NCBI GenBank assembly: GCA_022820825.1
Contig: JAJEEU010000064.1
Coordinates: 1-63,653 of the forward strand
Length of the DNA: 63,653 nt
Reading direction: 5' to 3'
Source of the DNA: Vicinamibacteria bacterium
GTDB lineage: Bacteria > Acidobacteriota > Vicinamibacteria > Vicinamibacterales > UBA8438
Part shown: positions 23,009 to 30,592 of the stretch, one piece after another
Layout: every line of letters starts with the position of its first letter
Numbering within the stretch: the first letter of the stretch is position 1
The notes under the pieces: model-generated
Told to the model about the DNA's origin: nothing
The model's input: the letters and a program-made list of their open reading frames with translations, nothing else
Databases searched by the model: none
Made by a program: the position numbers and the translations under genes

Positions 23009-24460
23009 CTACTGCTGGTCGCCGTCGGCGTCGGCGGCGTCCGACGTGTCGCTGCCGCCGGCGAGCGGACACAGCGGACAGCCCGCGACCACCTGCCCCG
23101 GCTGCAGGTCGAGCTGCTCGATCCGCTCGGCCATCGCCAGCTCGAACTCCTCGTCCGACAGCTCGATGCCGCGCCCCAGGTGCAGCAGCATCTGGTCGAC
23201 CGAGCGGTGGCCCATGCCGGTCCAGTTGCGCGGGTCGGCGATGTTCTTGTTGGCCGGCGTCGTGTCGAACCAGGCCCTGGTGCGGAGGATCGTGCCCCTG
23301 GGCAGCAGCGGGGCGGCATCGTCCGCGTAGGTGTAGACGGTCACCCAACTGTGGTTGTAGCCGGCGCAGTTCAGCGTCTCGACCTGCGAGCCGTAGACGG
23401 CCTCGAGGCACATCCGCACGCCCGCGGCGTGCAGGTGCGGCTCGAAGATGGTGAGCATCGTGTTCTCCATCAGCGGCGCGAGCGCCTCGAACTCCTGGCC
23501 GGCCTCCATCCCCTTGAGGTCGATGTACGGCGTCGAAGGACCGATGCGCTTGAGATCGAAATTCGGCTCGTAGCCCCTGGGGTGGAACTTGAGGCCGATG
23601 TCGAGCCGGGCGATGGTGTGCCGGCCGTTGGAGTGCAGGTGCGTGGACGGAAAGTAGAACTTCGATCCCGCCTTGAGCAACCGTCCCGCCTCCGGATGGA
23701 AGAAGTCCGCGTTGCGGCCGACCTCGTGCACCGGCCAGCCCGCGCTCGTCGCCGCGTCCTCGGCCGGCTTGCCGTCCGCATCCAGCGCGGTCAGCACCAT
23801 GTGGTGAATGACGTAGGTGCCGCCGACGGTCTGCTTGTCGGGGGCCGGCTCCGCGTTGTTGATCTCCTTCATCTCGATCGCGGCGACGTAGCGGTCCTCG
23901 GTCATCCCGGTCAGCACCTCGCCCGTCGGTCCCCACCAGTCGGGGGCCCGCGCGGCGACCTCGATGTCCGGCGACGACAGGATCAGGTACGGCTCGCCGA
24001 TCTGCCATTCGTTGGCGCTGGTGAACTCGATGGGCGGCGGCAGGTCGGCCGGGTTGCCGCGCGGCGCGCCGTTGTCCGCCCACCACGCGATCATGGCGAT
24101 CTCCTCCTCGGTCAGCGAGATGTCACCCTTGAAGCGCTGGATGCCGACGTCCTTCTCGATGTACCAGGGCGGCATGGCCTCGGGCTTGTCGCGCAGGCCG
24201 GTGCGGTGCTTGATGGAGCGCGCCCACGGACGCACCTGCTCGTAGGTCAGCAGCGACATGGGCGCCACCGACTCGGGCCGGTGGCAGCGCTGGCAGCTCC
24301 GCTGCAGGATCGGCGCTATGTCCTTGTTGTAGGTGACGTCCATCACCTCGGGTGTGGACTGGGCAGCCGCGGGCGCCGCGGACGCCAGCAGCGCCGCCGC
24401 GGCCAACACGCACAGGCCGCTCGAAAGTGCAGCCGCTAACGAATGCCGATTGCGCTTCAT
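23009..24460 (-). CDS. Cytochrome c with C-terminal PHM-like copper monooxygenase region
   Basis: A 483-residue exported protein. A signal peptide (VLAAAALLASAAPAAA) is followed by a haem c motif CQRCH (residues 56-60) in a DIAPILQRSC context. About 350 residues then carry the copper-type II monooxygenase pattern: VIHHMVLTALD, STHLHSNGRHT, FEPHLHAAGVRMCLEAVY and CAGYNHSWVTVYTY. The HHM and HxH sets match the CuA and CuB sites of peptidylglycine and dopamine monooxygenases. A C-terminal GCPLCPLAG could add a thiolate pair. Haem next to a copper oxygenase suggests built-in electron delivery. GGAGG precedes the ATG at 24460. It is the first gene of an operon with 22073-22999. Confidence 0.75.
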   Translation of the reverse strand: MKRNRHSLAAALSSGLCVLAAAALLASAAPAAAQSTPEVMDVTYNKDIAPILQRSCQRCHRPESVAPMSLLTYEQVRPWARSIKHRTGLRDKPEAMPPWYIEKDVGIQRFKGDISLTEEEIAMIAWWADNGAPRGNPADLPPPIEFTSANEWQIGEPYLILSSPDIEVAARAPDWWGPTGEVLTGMTEDRYVAAIEMKEINNAEPAPDKQTVGGTYVIHHMVLTALDADGKPAEDAATSAGWPVHEVGRNADFFHPEAGRLLKAGSKFYFPSTHLHSNGRHTIARLDIGLKFHPRGYEPNFDLKRIGPSTPYIDLKGMEAGQEFEALAPLMENTMLTIFEPHLHAAGVRMCLEAVYGSQVETLNCAGYNHSWVTVYTYADDAAPLLPRGTILRTRAWFDTTPANKNIADPRNWTGMGHRSVDQMLLHLGRGIELSDEEFELAMAERIEQLDLQPGQVVAGCPLCPLAGGSDTSDAADADGDQQ

Positions 24461-24483
24461 CAGACAGACCTCCGTCGTCGGCG

Positions 24484-24528
24484 AGGGAACGGGTTCCCTT
24501 GGTATGTAGCGAAACGATACATCGTATC
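24484..24528. promoter_or_regulatory. Two inverted repeats in a divergent intergenic region
   Basis: AGGGAAC (24484-24490) pairs with GTTCCCT (24493-24499). GATAC (24516-24520) pairs with GTATC (24524-24528). They lie between the cytochrome/monooxygenase operon and family copy 5, and are candidate operator sites for shared control. TATGAT at 24595-24600 is a plausible -10 for the plus-strand gene. Confidence 0.3.
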
Positions 24529-24624
24529 TCCGCAAAGACCAAATGCGCCCGGCGCAGCGCGCAACGAAGGGGGTCGTGCAGCCGCCGGCGGGTGTATGAT
24601 CGACGGCGATCCAGGAGGTGCGGA

Positions 24625-25650
24625 ATGCCGTATCGTTGCCTCGTTGCCGCGTTGAGCGTCGCCGTCCTCGTCGTGCTGGCGCCGCTGGGCGCGGCCGGCC
24701 AGGAAGCCGACGGGTGGACCATGCCCAGGACCCCGTGGGGCGACCCGGACCTGATGGGCACCTACACGAACAAGACCATCACGCCGGTGCAGCGGCCCGA
24801 GGAGCTGGCGGATCAGGAATTCCTGAGCGCCGGGGAGCGCGAACGGCTGGAGCGCGAGCGCATCGAGCGCAACGAGCGCTTGCTGCACGCGCCGCCGCAG
24901 ACGACCGTGGCCGGCGGCAACGTGGGCGCCTACAACAACTTCTGGCTGGACTTTGGCACGCGGCCGACCGAGCGCACGTCGCTCATCGTCGACCCGCCCG
25001 ACGGACGCATCCCGCCGGTCACCCCGGAATATGAAGCGTACGCGAAGCGCCGCGCCGAAGAGCGCCTCACCCGCGGCGAGGCCGATTCATATACGGACCT
25101 GCAGCTCAACGACCGCTGCATAGTCTGGTCGGCCGGCCCGCCGATGATGCCGGGGCCGTATAACAACACCTACATGATCTTCCAGACGGAGGACTTCATC
25201 GCCATCGAGGTCGAGATGATCCACGACACGCGGATCATCCCGCTCGACGGACGGCCGCACCTGCCGTCGCACATCCGGCAGTACCTCGGCGACATGCGCG
25301 GGCGCTGGGAAGGCGACACGCTGGTGGTCGAGACGACGAACATCCAGCGCACCGAGGGCGAGCCCGGCGTGCAGGGCGCCGACGAGTTCGAGATCCGCGC
25401 CTCGAACGGCCGCACGGACGACACCATCCGCATCGTCGAGCGGTTCACGCGGGTCTCCGACGACACCATCAACTACCAGTTCACGGTCGAGGATCCCAGC
25501 CGCTGGACCACGAGCTACTCGGGCGAGTTCCCGTTCGTGATGACGGACGGCAACCTGTACGAGTACGCCTGCCACGAGGGCAACTACAGCATGCCGAACA
25601 TCCTGGCCGGCGAACGCGCCCTGGAAGCGGCCGGCCGGCGCTCGCGCTAG
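24625..25650 (+). CDS. Secreted protein of the PDLQGVW family (copy 5)
   Basis: A 341-residue exported protein. AGGAGG at 24613-24618 precedes the ATG. A signal (VAALSVAVLVVLAPLGAAGQ) is followed by PRTPWGDPDLMGTYTN, TPVQRPEELADQEFLS, SLIVDPPDGRIPPVT, NDRCIVWSAGPPMM, RIIPLDGRPHLPSH, GRWEGDTLVVETTN and YEYACHEGNYSMPNIL. It shares the GPP variant with copy 4. It is followed after 18 nt by a small cytochrome gene and then a SnoaL-like lipoprotein and copy 6, forming a four-gene plus-strand series. This is the clearest link of the family to c-type cytochromes. Confidence 0.8.
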   Translation: MPYRCLVAALSVAVLVVLAPLGAAGQEADGWTMPRTPWGDPDLMGTYTNKTITPVQRPEELADQEFLSAGERERLERERIERNERLLHAPPQTTVAGGNVGAYNNFWLDFGTRPTERTSLIVDPPDGRIPPVTPEYEAYAKRRAEERLTRGEADSYTDLQLNDRCIVWSAGPPMMPGPYNNTYMIFQTEDFIAIEVEMIHDTRIIPLDGRPHLPSHIRQYLGDMRGRWEGDTLVVETTNIQRTEGEPGVQGADEFEIRASNGRTDDTIRIVERFTRVSDDTINYQFTVEDPSRWTTSYSGEFPFVMTDGNLYEYACHEGNYSMPNILAGERALEAAGRRSR

Positions 25651-25668
25651 GCGCAGCCCCGAGGAAAT

Positions 25669-26208
25669 ATGGAGATACGAGTCGGCGGCGTAGCGCTTGC
25701 GGTGGGGGTGGTCCTGGCGGCCTCGGCCGTGACGGCCCAGGCGCCGGCGTCCGAAGCGCCGACCGCGAACCTGGCGCAGGTGATGCGCGCCATCCTGTTT
25801 CCGAACTCGAACATCATCTTCAACGTCCAGGCCCAGGATCCCGCGGACCCGAAGCCGTCCTACCGGCCGGGCGACGGCGGCTTCTCGTGGGTCGACTGGG
25901 GCGCCGGCATCTACACCGGCTGGGAAGTGGTGGAGAACGCCGGCATCGCGCTCGAGGAGGTCACCGACCTCGTGACGAAACCGGGCCGGGTCTGCACGAA
26001 CGGCAATCCCGTGCCCCTGGAGCAACCCGACTTCGTCATCGGCATCCAGCGGCTGCGGGACGTGGCGCGCGCCGTGCAGGCGGCCGCGCGGGAAGAGGAC
26101 CAGGAGCAGGTGATCGAGTTGACGACGCAGCTTGCCGAGGCGTGCTACGGCTGCCACCAGGTGCACCGCATCGCACCGCCCGGCGGCGAGAACCGCTGCG
26201 TCCCGTAA
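25669..26208 (+). CDS. Small exported cytochrome c (C-terminal haem, class II-like)
   Basis: A 179-residue protein with signal peptide (GVALAVGVVLAASAVTAQ) and one haem motif, CYGCH, close to the C-terminus (residues about 159-163). It follows a helix with LRDVARAVQAAAREEDQEQV, the arrangement of class II cytochromes (c prime or c-556 type). It probably serves as a periplasmic electron carrier. Its end is odd: a 15-bp unit containing the last codons and stop (26196-26210) is duplicated directly downstream (26211-26225). It is cotranscribed with copy 5 and the lipoprotein. Confidence 0.8.
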   Translation: MEIRVGGVALAVGVVLAASAVTAQAPASEAPTANLAQVMRAILFPNSNIIFNVQAQDPADPKPSYRPGDGGFSWVDWGAGIYTGWEVVENAGIALEEVTDLVTKPGRVCTNGNPVPLEQPDFVIGIQRLRDVARAVQAAAREEDQEQVIELTTQLAEACYGCHQVHRIAPPGGENRCVP

Positions 26209-26225
26209 GGCTGCGTCCCATAAGG
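26196..26225. repeat. 15-bp tandem duplication over a stop codon
   Basis: CTGCGTCCCGTAAGG (26196-26210) is followed at once by CTGCGTCCCATAAGG (26211-26225), differing by one base. The first copy ends the cytochrome gene; the second leads into GGAGGAAG, the ribosome binding site of the next gene. It is a recent replication-slippage product, neutral for the reading frame. Confidence 0.85.
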
Positions 26226-26235
26226 AGGAAGAACC

Positions 26236-26802
26236 ATGCGCGGAGAGAAACTGCTGTATCTGGCGGCGGGGATCCTGATCGGCGCGGTCGGCTTCGGCTG
26301 CGTCAGCATGGAGGTGGAGACATCGACCGAGGTGGAGGATGCCGGGGCCGCCGAGCTGACCGGCGCGGACCTCGCGGAGATCCAGCAACTGGCCTCGCAG
26401 TACAGCCAGGGCAGCGACCTGGGCAATGCCGACATGTGGGTCGGCGTCTTCGCTGATGACGGCATCTTCCGCATCGCCGATTACGGCGAGTGGGTCGGCC
26501 GTGACGAGATCCGCCAGTACCGGACCGAGACGTTCGCCCCGCGTCCGGATGGCTACACCTACCGCCACTGGAACAGCAGTTGGGTGATCCTGCCCGACGG
26601 CAACGGCGGCGCCACGGGCAAGGTGTACTGGATGGGCTTCGACCCGACCGCCGAGCCGCTCATGGTAACAGACACCGGCATCTACCACGACGAGTACGTC
26701 AAGACGCCCGACGGCTGGCGGATCGCGGTGCGGCACGCCATGCCCGATCCCGCCGTGGAGGGCGGCAGCGGCAGCCGTCCGGTCGCCATTTCGAACCGCT
26801 AG
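26236..26802 (+). CDS. SnoaL/NTF2-fold lipoprotein
   Basis: A 188-residue protein with an N-terminal hydrophobic segment ending in a lipobox-like GFGC (about residue 22). A SnoaL-like domain follows: DLAEIQQLASQYSQGSDLGNADMWVGVFADDG, GEWVGRDEIRQY and TGIYHDEYVKTPDGWRIAVR are typical of the NTF2-like cone fold. Members bind or isomerise small molecules, or serve as binding domains without catalysis. GGAGGAAGAACC precedes the ATG. It lies between a cytochrome and family copy 6. The substrate is unknown. Confidence 0.8.
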   Translation: MRGEKLLYLAAGILIGAVGFGCVSMEVETSTEVEDAGAAELTGADLAEIQQLASQYSQGSDLGNADMWVGVFADDGIFRIADYGEWVGRDEIRQYRTETFAPRPDGYTYRHWNSSWVILPDGNGGATGKVYWMGFDPTAEPLMVTDTGIYHDEYVKTPDGWRIAVRHAMPDPAVEGGSGSRPVAISNR

Positions 26803-26843
26803 CGGTCGATTACATTCGGGCGCGTTCGACTGAGGAGGTTGCA

Positions 26844-27812
26844 ATGAGTCATCGAATCCTTACCGTGTTGCTGGCGCTGGCCGTTCCGGCGTTGTTCCTG
26901 CCCGCGGCGGCCGCCGGACAGGCGGCGGAGTCCGCTCCCATGACGGCCTGGGGCCATCCGGACCTGCAGGGAGTCTGGACGAACAAGACCACGACGCCCC
27001 TGGAGCGTCCCGCGGATCTGGCCGGCAAGACGGAGCTGACCGACGAGGAGTGGGCGCTGCGCAATCCCGAGGCGGGCCTGAGCGACGACCGCCCGAGCGG
27101 CGATCCGGTCGGCTTCTACAACGACTACTGGCTGGAGCAGGGCGAGCTGTCGAAGGCGACCTCGCTCATCGTGGATCCGCCGGACGGCCGGCTGCCGGCG
27201 GCGACACCCGTCGAGCAGGAGCTGCAACGCACCGCCAAGAGCTCCTACAGCTCCATCGGCGGCGCGAGCTTCGACACCTACCTCGAGTTCAACGCCTACG
27301 ACCGCTGCATCACGCGCGGCATGCCGGGGGCGATGACGCCGGGGTTCTACAACCACAACTACCAGATCCTCCAGACGCCGGACCACGTCGTGATCATGGT
27401 CGAGATGATCCACGACGCGCGCATCATCCCGCTGGACGGCAGCCCGCATCCGGATTCTTCGATCCAGCAGTGGATGGGCGACTCGCGCGGCTACTGGGAC
27501 GGGAACACGCTGGTCGTCGAGAGCCGCAACTTCACCGGCAAGATCCCGCACCGCGTCGGCACGGTGTCCGCGGGGAGCGAGCATCTCCACGTGGTGGAGC
27601 GGTTCACCCGCACGGACGCCGACACCATCGACTACCAGGTGACCGTCACGGATCCCACGATCTGGACCAGCTCCTGGACGACGTCGATGCCGATGACGGT
27701 GCTGGACGGCTCGATCTACGAGTACGCGTGCCACGAGGGGAACTACTTCCTGCCGAACGCGCTCCGCGGCTCGCGCGCGGAGGAGGCGGCCATGGAGTCG
27801 GCATCGAAGTAA
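26844..27812 (+). CDS. Secreted protein of the PDLQGVW family (copy 6)
   Basis: A 322-residue exported protein. GAGGAGGTTGCA precedes the ATG. A signal (LLALAVPALFLPAAAAGQ) is followed by MTAWGHPDLQGVWTNKTTTP, SLIVDPPDGRLPAAT, YDRCITRGMPGAMTPG, RIIPLDGSPHPDS, QWMGDSRGYWDGNTLVVES, ERFTRTDADTIDYQVTVTDP and IYEYACHEGNYFLPNAL. It is closest in pattern to copy 1. It ends the plus-strand series of copy 5, cytochrome and lipoprotein. No catalytic residues can be named. Confidence 0.8.
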   Translation: MSHRILTVLLALAVPALFLPAAAAGQAAESAPMTAWGHPDLQGVWTNKTTTPLERPADLAGKTELTDEEWALRNPEAGLSDDRPSGDPVGFYNDYWLEQGELSKATSLIVDPPDGRLPAATPVEQELQRTAKSSYSSIGGASFDTYLEFNAYDRCITRGMPGAMTPGFYNHNYQILQTPDHVVIMVEMIHDARIIPLDGSPHPDSSIQQWMGDSRGYWDGNTLVVESRNFTGKIPHRVGTVSAGSEHLHVVERFTRTDADTIDYQVTVTDPTIWTSSWTTSMPMTVLDGSIYEYACHEGNYFLPNALRGSRAEEAAMESASK

Positions 27813-27846
27813 CTCCCCGCAGGCGCGCCGCACCGGAGAGCAGGCC

Positions 27847-27891
27847 ATGACTACCGGCCGCAACGGCTACTACTGCATCGCCGTCGACTGA
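27847..27891 (+). CDS. Possible 14-residue micro-ORF
   Basis: ATG at 27847 is preceded at ideal spacing by GGAGAG (27835-27840) and encodes MTTGRNGYYCIAVD before TGA. It lies alone between family copy 6 and the CMD-like gene. A strong ribosome binding site before so short a frame suggests a leader peptide, a modified-peptide precursor or a remnant of a longer gene. Expression is unproven. Confidence 0.3.
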   Translation: MTTGRNGYYCIAVD

Positions 27892-27905
27892 CGGCTGGCG
27901 GCGCC

Positions 27906-28586
27906 ATGCACTTCCGGATTCCCTGCGCGGGAGGAGCATTGGCCGCCGCACTGCTCGCGGCGCCGTCGCCGGCCGGTGCGAGCGCCCAGGAAGGCTCCAC
28001 CACGTCCGGTCCCCCGGAGGTGCAACAGGTCGAGCCGTTCACGCGTCTGACGGATCCGAGAATCCCGCCGCTGGACCCGTCGTCGTTGACCGCCGAACAG
28101 CAGGCAGTCACCGGACCGCGGGGCGGATCCACGCAACTGCGGATCTGCCTGCGCAATCTGGAAATGTGCCGGCAGTACTGGGCGTTTACACGGCATCTCG
28201 GCTTCAACTACACCCTTCCACTCCGCGACAAGGAGCTGCTGATCCTGCGCACGGCCTGGTTGTCGCGCGGCGACTTCATCTGGGGCGTGCACAGCACCGG
28301 CGGCGGCCGGCGAGCCGGGATCACCGAGGAGGAGCTGGCGCGGATACCGGCAGGACCTGCCGCCAGCGGGTGGAGCGACTTCGATGCGGCGCTGCTGCGG
28401 GCGGCGGACGAGCTGCACGCGAGCCGCTTCATCACGGACGCCACCTGGGCGGCGCTGGCCGAGCGTTACGACGAGGCGCAGCTTCTGGAAGTGATTTTCG
28501 TGGTGGGGAACTACACCCTGCTGGCGATGTACCACAACAGCGTCGGCGTGCCGCTGGAGCCGGGCCTCCCGGGCCTGCCCCGGTGA
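27906..28586 (+). CDS. Exported carboxymuconolactone-decarboxylase-family (AhpD-like) protein
   Basis: A 226-residue protein with signal peptide (LAAALLAAPSPAGASAQ) followed by a CMD/AhpD fold: QYWAFTRHLGFNYTLPLRDKELLILRTAWLS, WGVHSTGGGRRAGITEEEL and LLEVIFVVGNYTLLAMYHNSVGV. The helix with RDKELLILR and the later His are usual in the family, but the redox CxxC of AhpD is absent, so peroxidase activity is unlikely. An isomerase- or decarboxylase-type reaction is possible. Its stop overlaps the GTG start of the methyltransferase gene (GTGA). Confidence 0.8.
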   Translation: MHFRIPCAGGALAAALLAAPSPAGASAQEGSTTSGPPEVQQVEPFTRLTDPRIPPLDPSSLTAEQQAVTGPRGGSTQLRICLRNLEMCRQYWAFTRHLGFNYTLPLRDKELLILRTAWLSRGDFIWGVHSTGGGRRAGITEEELARIPAGPAASGWSDFDAALLRAADELHASRFITDATWAALAERYDEAQLLEVIFVVGNYTLLAMYHNSVGVPLEPGLPGLPR

Positions 28587-29383
28587 GCCCCGCTCCGATC
28601 CCCGACGACGGCCGAACCGTGGCGTACCGGCTGTACGACGATCTCGCGGCGTGGTGGCCGCTGCTGGACGAGCCGGCCGACTACGCCGAGGAGGCCGGCG
28701 TGTACGGCGACCTCCTCGCCGGCGCCTGCGACGGGCCGATCGAGGCGCTGCTCGAGCTGGGCTGCGGCGGCGGCAACAACGCGTCGCACATGAAGCGCCG
28801 CTTCGGCCGGCTCGTGCTCTCCGACCTCTCCCCCGGCATGCTCGAGGTGAGTCGCGCGCTCAACCCGGAGTGCGAGCACCATCTCGGCGACATGCGGGCG
28901 CTGCGCCTGAACCGTACCTTCGACGCGGTGTTCGTCCACGACGCGGTCTGCTACATGACCACGGAGGACGACCTGCGGCAGGCCATGGAGACGGCCTGGA
29001 CCCATTGCCGGCCCGGCGGCGCGGCGCTCTTCACGCCGGACTACGTGCGGGAGAATTTCCGCCCGGGTGCAACTTCGGGCGGCTGCGACGAGCGCCAGGC
29101 GCCTGCCGGCGGGGAATGCCCGCGCGGGTTGCGCTACCTCGAATGGGTCTGGGACCCCGATCCGTCCGACACGGAGTACCTGGCCGACTACGCCTTCCTG
29201 CTCAGGGAGCGCGACGGCAGCGTGCGCACCGTGCAGGATCGCCACGTCGAAGGGCTGTTCCCGCGAGACCGCTGGCTGGCGCTGCTCGCCGAGGTCGGCT
29301 TCGAGGCCCGCAGCGTGCCCCTGGTCCTCTCGGACGTGGAGCCCGGCCGGCACGAGATGTTCGCGTGCCGCCGGCCGCGGTGA
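28583..29383 (+). CDS. Class I SAM-dependent methyltransferase
   Basis: A 266-residue cytoplasmic enzyme. The SAM-binding motif I is LLELGCGGGNNASHM. LVLSDLSPGMLEVSR supplies the ribose-binding acid, HHLGDMRALRL motif II and FDAVFVHDAVCYM motif IV, followed by HCRPGGAALFTPDYV. It resembles methyltransferase domain 25 proteins acting on small molecules. It starts with GTG overlapping the stop of the CMD-like gene, so the two are translationally coupled. The substrate is unknown. Confidence 0.85.
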   Translation: MSPAPIPDDGRTVAYRLYDDLAAWWPLLDEPADYAEEAGVYGDLLAGACDGPIEALLELGCGGGNNASHMKRRFGRLVLSDLSPGMLEVSRALNPECEHHLGDMRALRLNRTFDAVFVHDAVCYMTTEDDLRQAMETAWTHCRPGGAALFTPDYVRENFRPGATSGGCDERQAPAGGECPRGLRYLEWVWDPDPSDTEYLADYAFLLRERDGSVRTVQDRHVEGLFPRDRWLALLAEVGFEARSVPLVLSDVEPGRHEMFACRRPR

Positions 29384-29463
29384 CTTCATGCGCCGATTAT
29401 TTCATGGATTGAACTTGATGAAATTGAAGTGTAACATGCCACTTGAGGAAGGAGCCGGATCGG

Positions 29464-29802
29464 ATGTCGACTGCGGTGGCCAGGATTCTGGACGAGCTGC
29501 GCAATCGCGGTGGCCTGCGAGGTGCGGATATCGCCAACATCGTGGATGTATCTCCGCCCACGGTATCTCGCTGGAACCGTGGAACGGCGTCTCCATCACT
29601 GCATACCCAGACAGTGATTGCAGATCTTCGCTATGTCGTGGAGCGCCTGTCCGATTTCTATTCGCCGCAGGAAACTCGCCTGTGGCTTCACACATCGCAT
29701 CCGTTACTCCAGGGTGAGCGGGCGGTCGACTTGATTTATGCCGGCCGCTCCGAGCAGGTGCTCGAAGTCATCGACAGACTTGAAGCGGGCGCCTACCTGT
29801 AG
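29464..29802 (+). CDS. MbcA/ParS/Xre-type antitoxin (DUF2384)
   Basis: A 112-residue protein. A helix-turn-helix N-terminal half (LRGADIANIVDVSPPTVSRW) is followed by the DUF2384 toxin-binding domain (LSDFYSPQETRLWLHTSHPL, SEQVLEVIDRLEAGAYL). It should neutralise the RES toxin encoded next and repress the operon. The ATG at 29464 has AAGGAGCC upstream. The stop codon TAG (29800-29802) coincides with the left end of a 180-bp palindromic repeat that separates it from its toxin gene, unusual for a pair normally nearly overlapping. GC is lower than the surroundings, suggesting transfer. Confidence 0.88.
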   Translation: MSTAVARILDELRNRGGLRGADIANIVDVSPPTVSRWNRGTASPSLHTQTVIADLRYVVERLSDFYSPQETRLWLHTSHPLLQGERAVDLIYAGRSEQVLEVIDRLEAGAYL

Positions 29803-29979
29803 CAGCCCGTGGCGAAAGCCCCGCTGCATTCGACCGGCCATGCATCCCGCCAAGGGCCTGTGTTGGGCTTTGAGAACATCAGGGGCTCACATATCGTCGA
29901 ATATGCTCGCTCTTCGCGCCTTGTCAGCCGGGCGCCTGACCGGTCTCGGTGCGACGCGGGGTTTCACCACGGGCTGCTA
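29800..29979. repeat. 180-bp palindromic dispersed repeat, complete copy
   Basis: The ends TAGCAGCCCGTGG (29800-29812) and CCACGGGCTGCTA (29967-29979) are exact inverted repeats, and much of the interior pairs imperfectly. The core has CATAT (29890-29894), a six-base loop and ATATG (29901-29905). A second copy at 63499-63653 shares both flanks but has CATAC and GTATG at the core: the stem is kept by paired changes. The element exactly fills the space between the antitoxin stop and the RES toxin start. It encodes no protein and looks like a MITE or REP-type element that folds as single-stranded DNA or RNA. Confidence 0.85.
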
Positions 29980-29983
29980 GGCG

Positions 29984-30535
29984 ATGAGGAAAAGATCGCA
30001 CGCGCGTGATCTTGCCCTCCTTGACGCGCTGGACAAGCTACCGCGAGTGTCCTTGCACGACACCGTGTGGCGTGTCGTCCGGAGTGAGCAGGACCCGCTG
30101 CTGTGCCGCCCCTCGTTCGGGCGCTGGGACCTCGGTTCCGTCGACGTGCTATACACGTCGCTCGCAGCGGACGGTGCTGTTTCGGAGATGTACTTTCACC
30201 TCACGAGACAGCCGGTGTTTCCGTCGGCCGTTCAGTTCACCCTCAACGAAATCGAAGTCACAACGCGCGCCACGCTGAGGTTCGCTGACATTCGCGACCT
30301 CGAAACACTTGGCGTTGACCGGGACAAGTACCAGGCTCTCTTCTACGACCGCACCCGGGAAATTGGTGACGCGGCGGCATTTCTTGGATTCGACGGTGTC
30401 ATCGCTCCAAGCGCACGTTGGGACTGCCTGAACCTGGCCATTTTCTGCGACGGCATGAATCCCGAGGACTTGATACTCAGGAATTCAACCACCATCGACT
30501 GGGAAGCCTGGCGAACGAGACACGGCAAGGCGTAG
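29984..30535 (+). CDS. RES-domain toxin
   Basis: A 183-residue protein matching RES toxins, which destroy NAD+ (ADP-ribosyltransferase-like fold). The conserved Arg, Glu and Ser set is visible: WRVVRSEQDP, GRWDLGSVDVLYTSL and AVSEMYFHL, with FDGVIAPSARWDCLNLAIF at the end. It is partner to the DUF2384 antitoxin upstream. The palindromic repeat between the two replaces the normal short junction, so translational coupling is lost and toxin expression may depend on the repeat's structure or its own ribosome binding site. The start at 29984 is four bases after the repeat. Confidence 0.87.
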   Translation: MRKRSHARDLALLDALDKLPRVSLHDTVWRVVRSEQDPLLCRPSFGRWDLGSVDVLYTSLAADGAVSEMYFHLTRQPVFPSAVQFTLNEIEVTTRATLRFADIRDLETLGVDRDKYQALFYDRTREIGDAAAFLGFDGVIAPSARWDCLNLAIFCDGMNPEDLILRNSTTIDWEAWRTRHGKA

Positions 30536-30592
30536 GGCCGAGAATTACCCTGCCGCGAGACGCAGCGCCTCTCCAACCAGCGAGCCGCCGAC

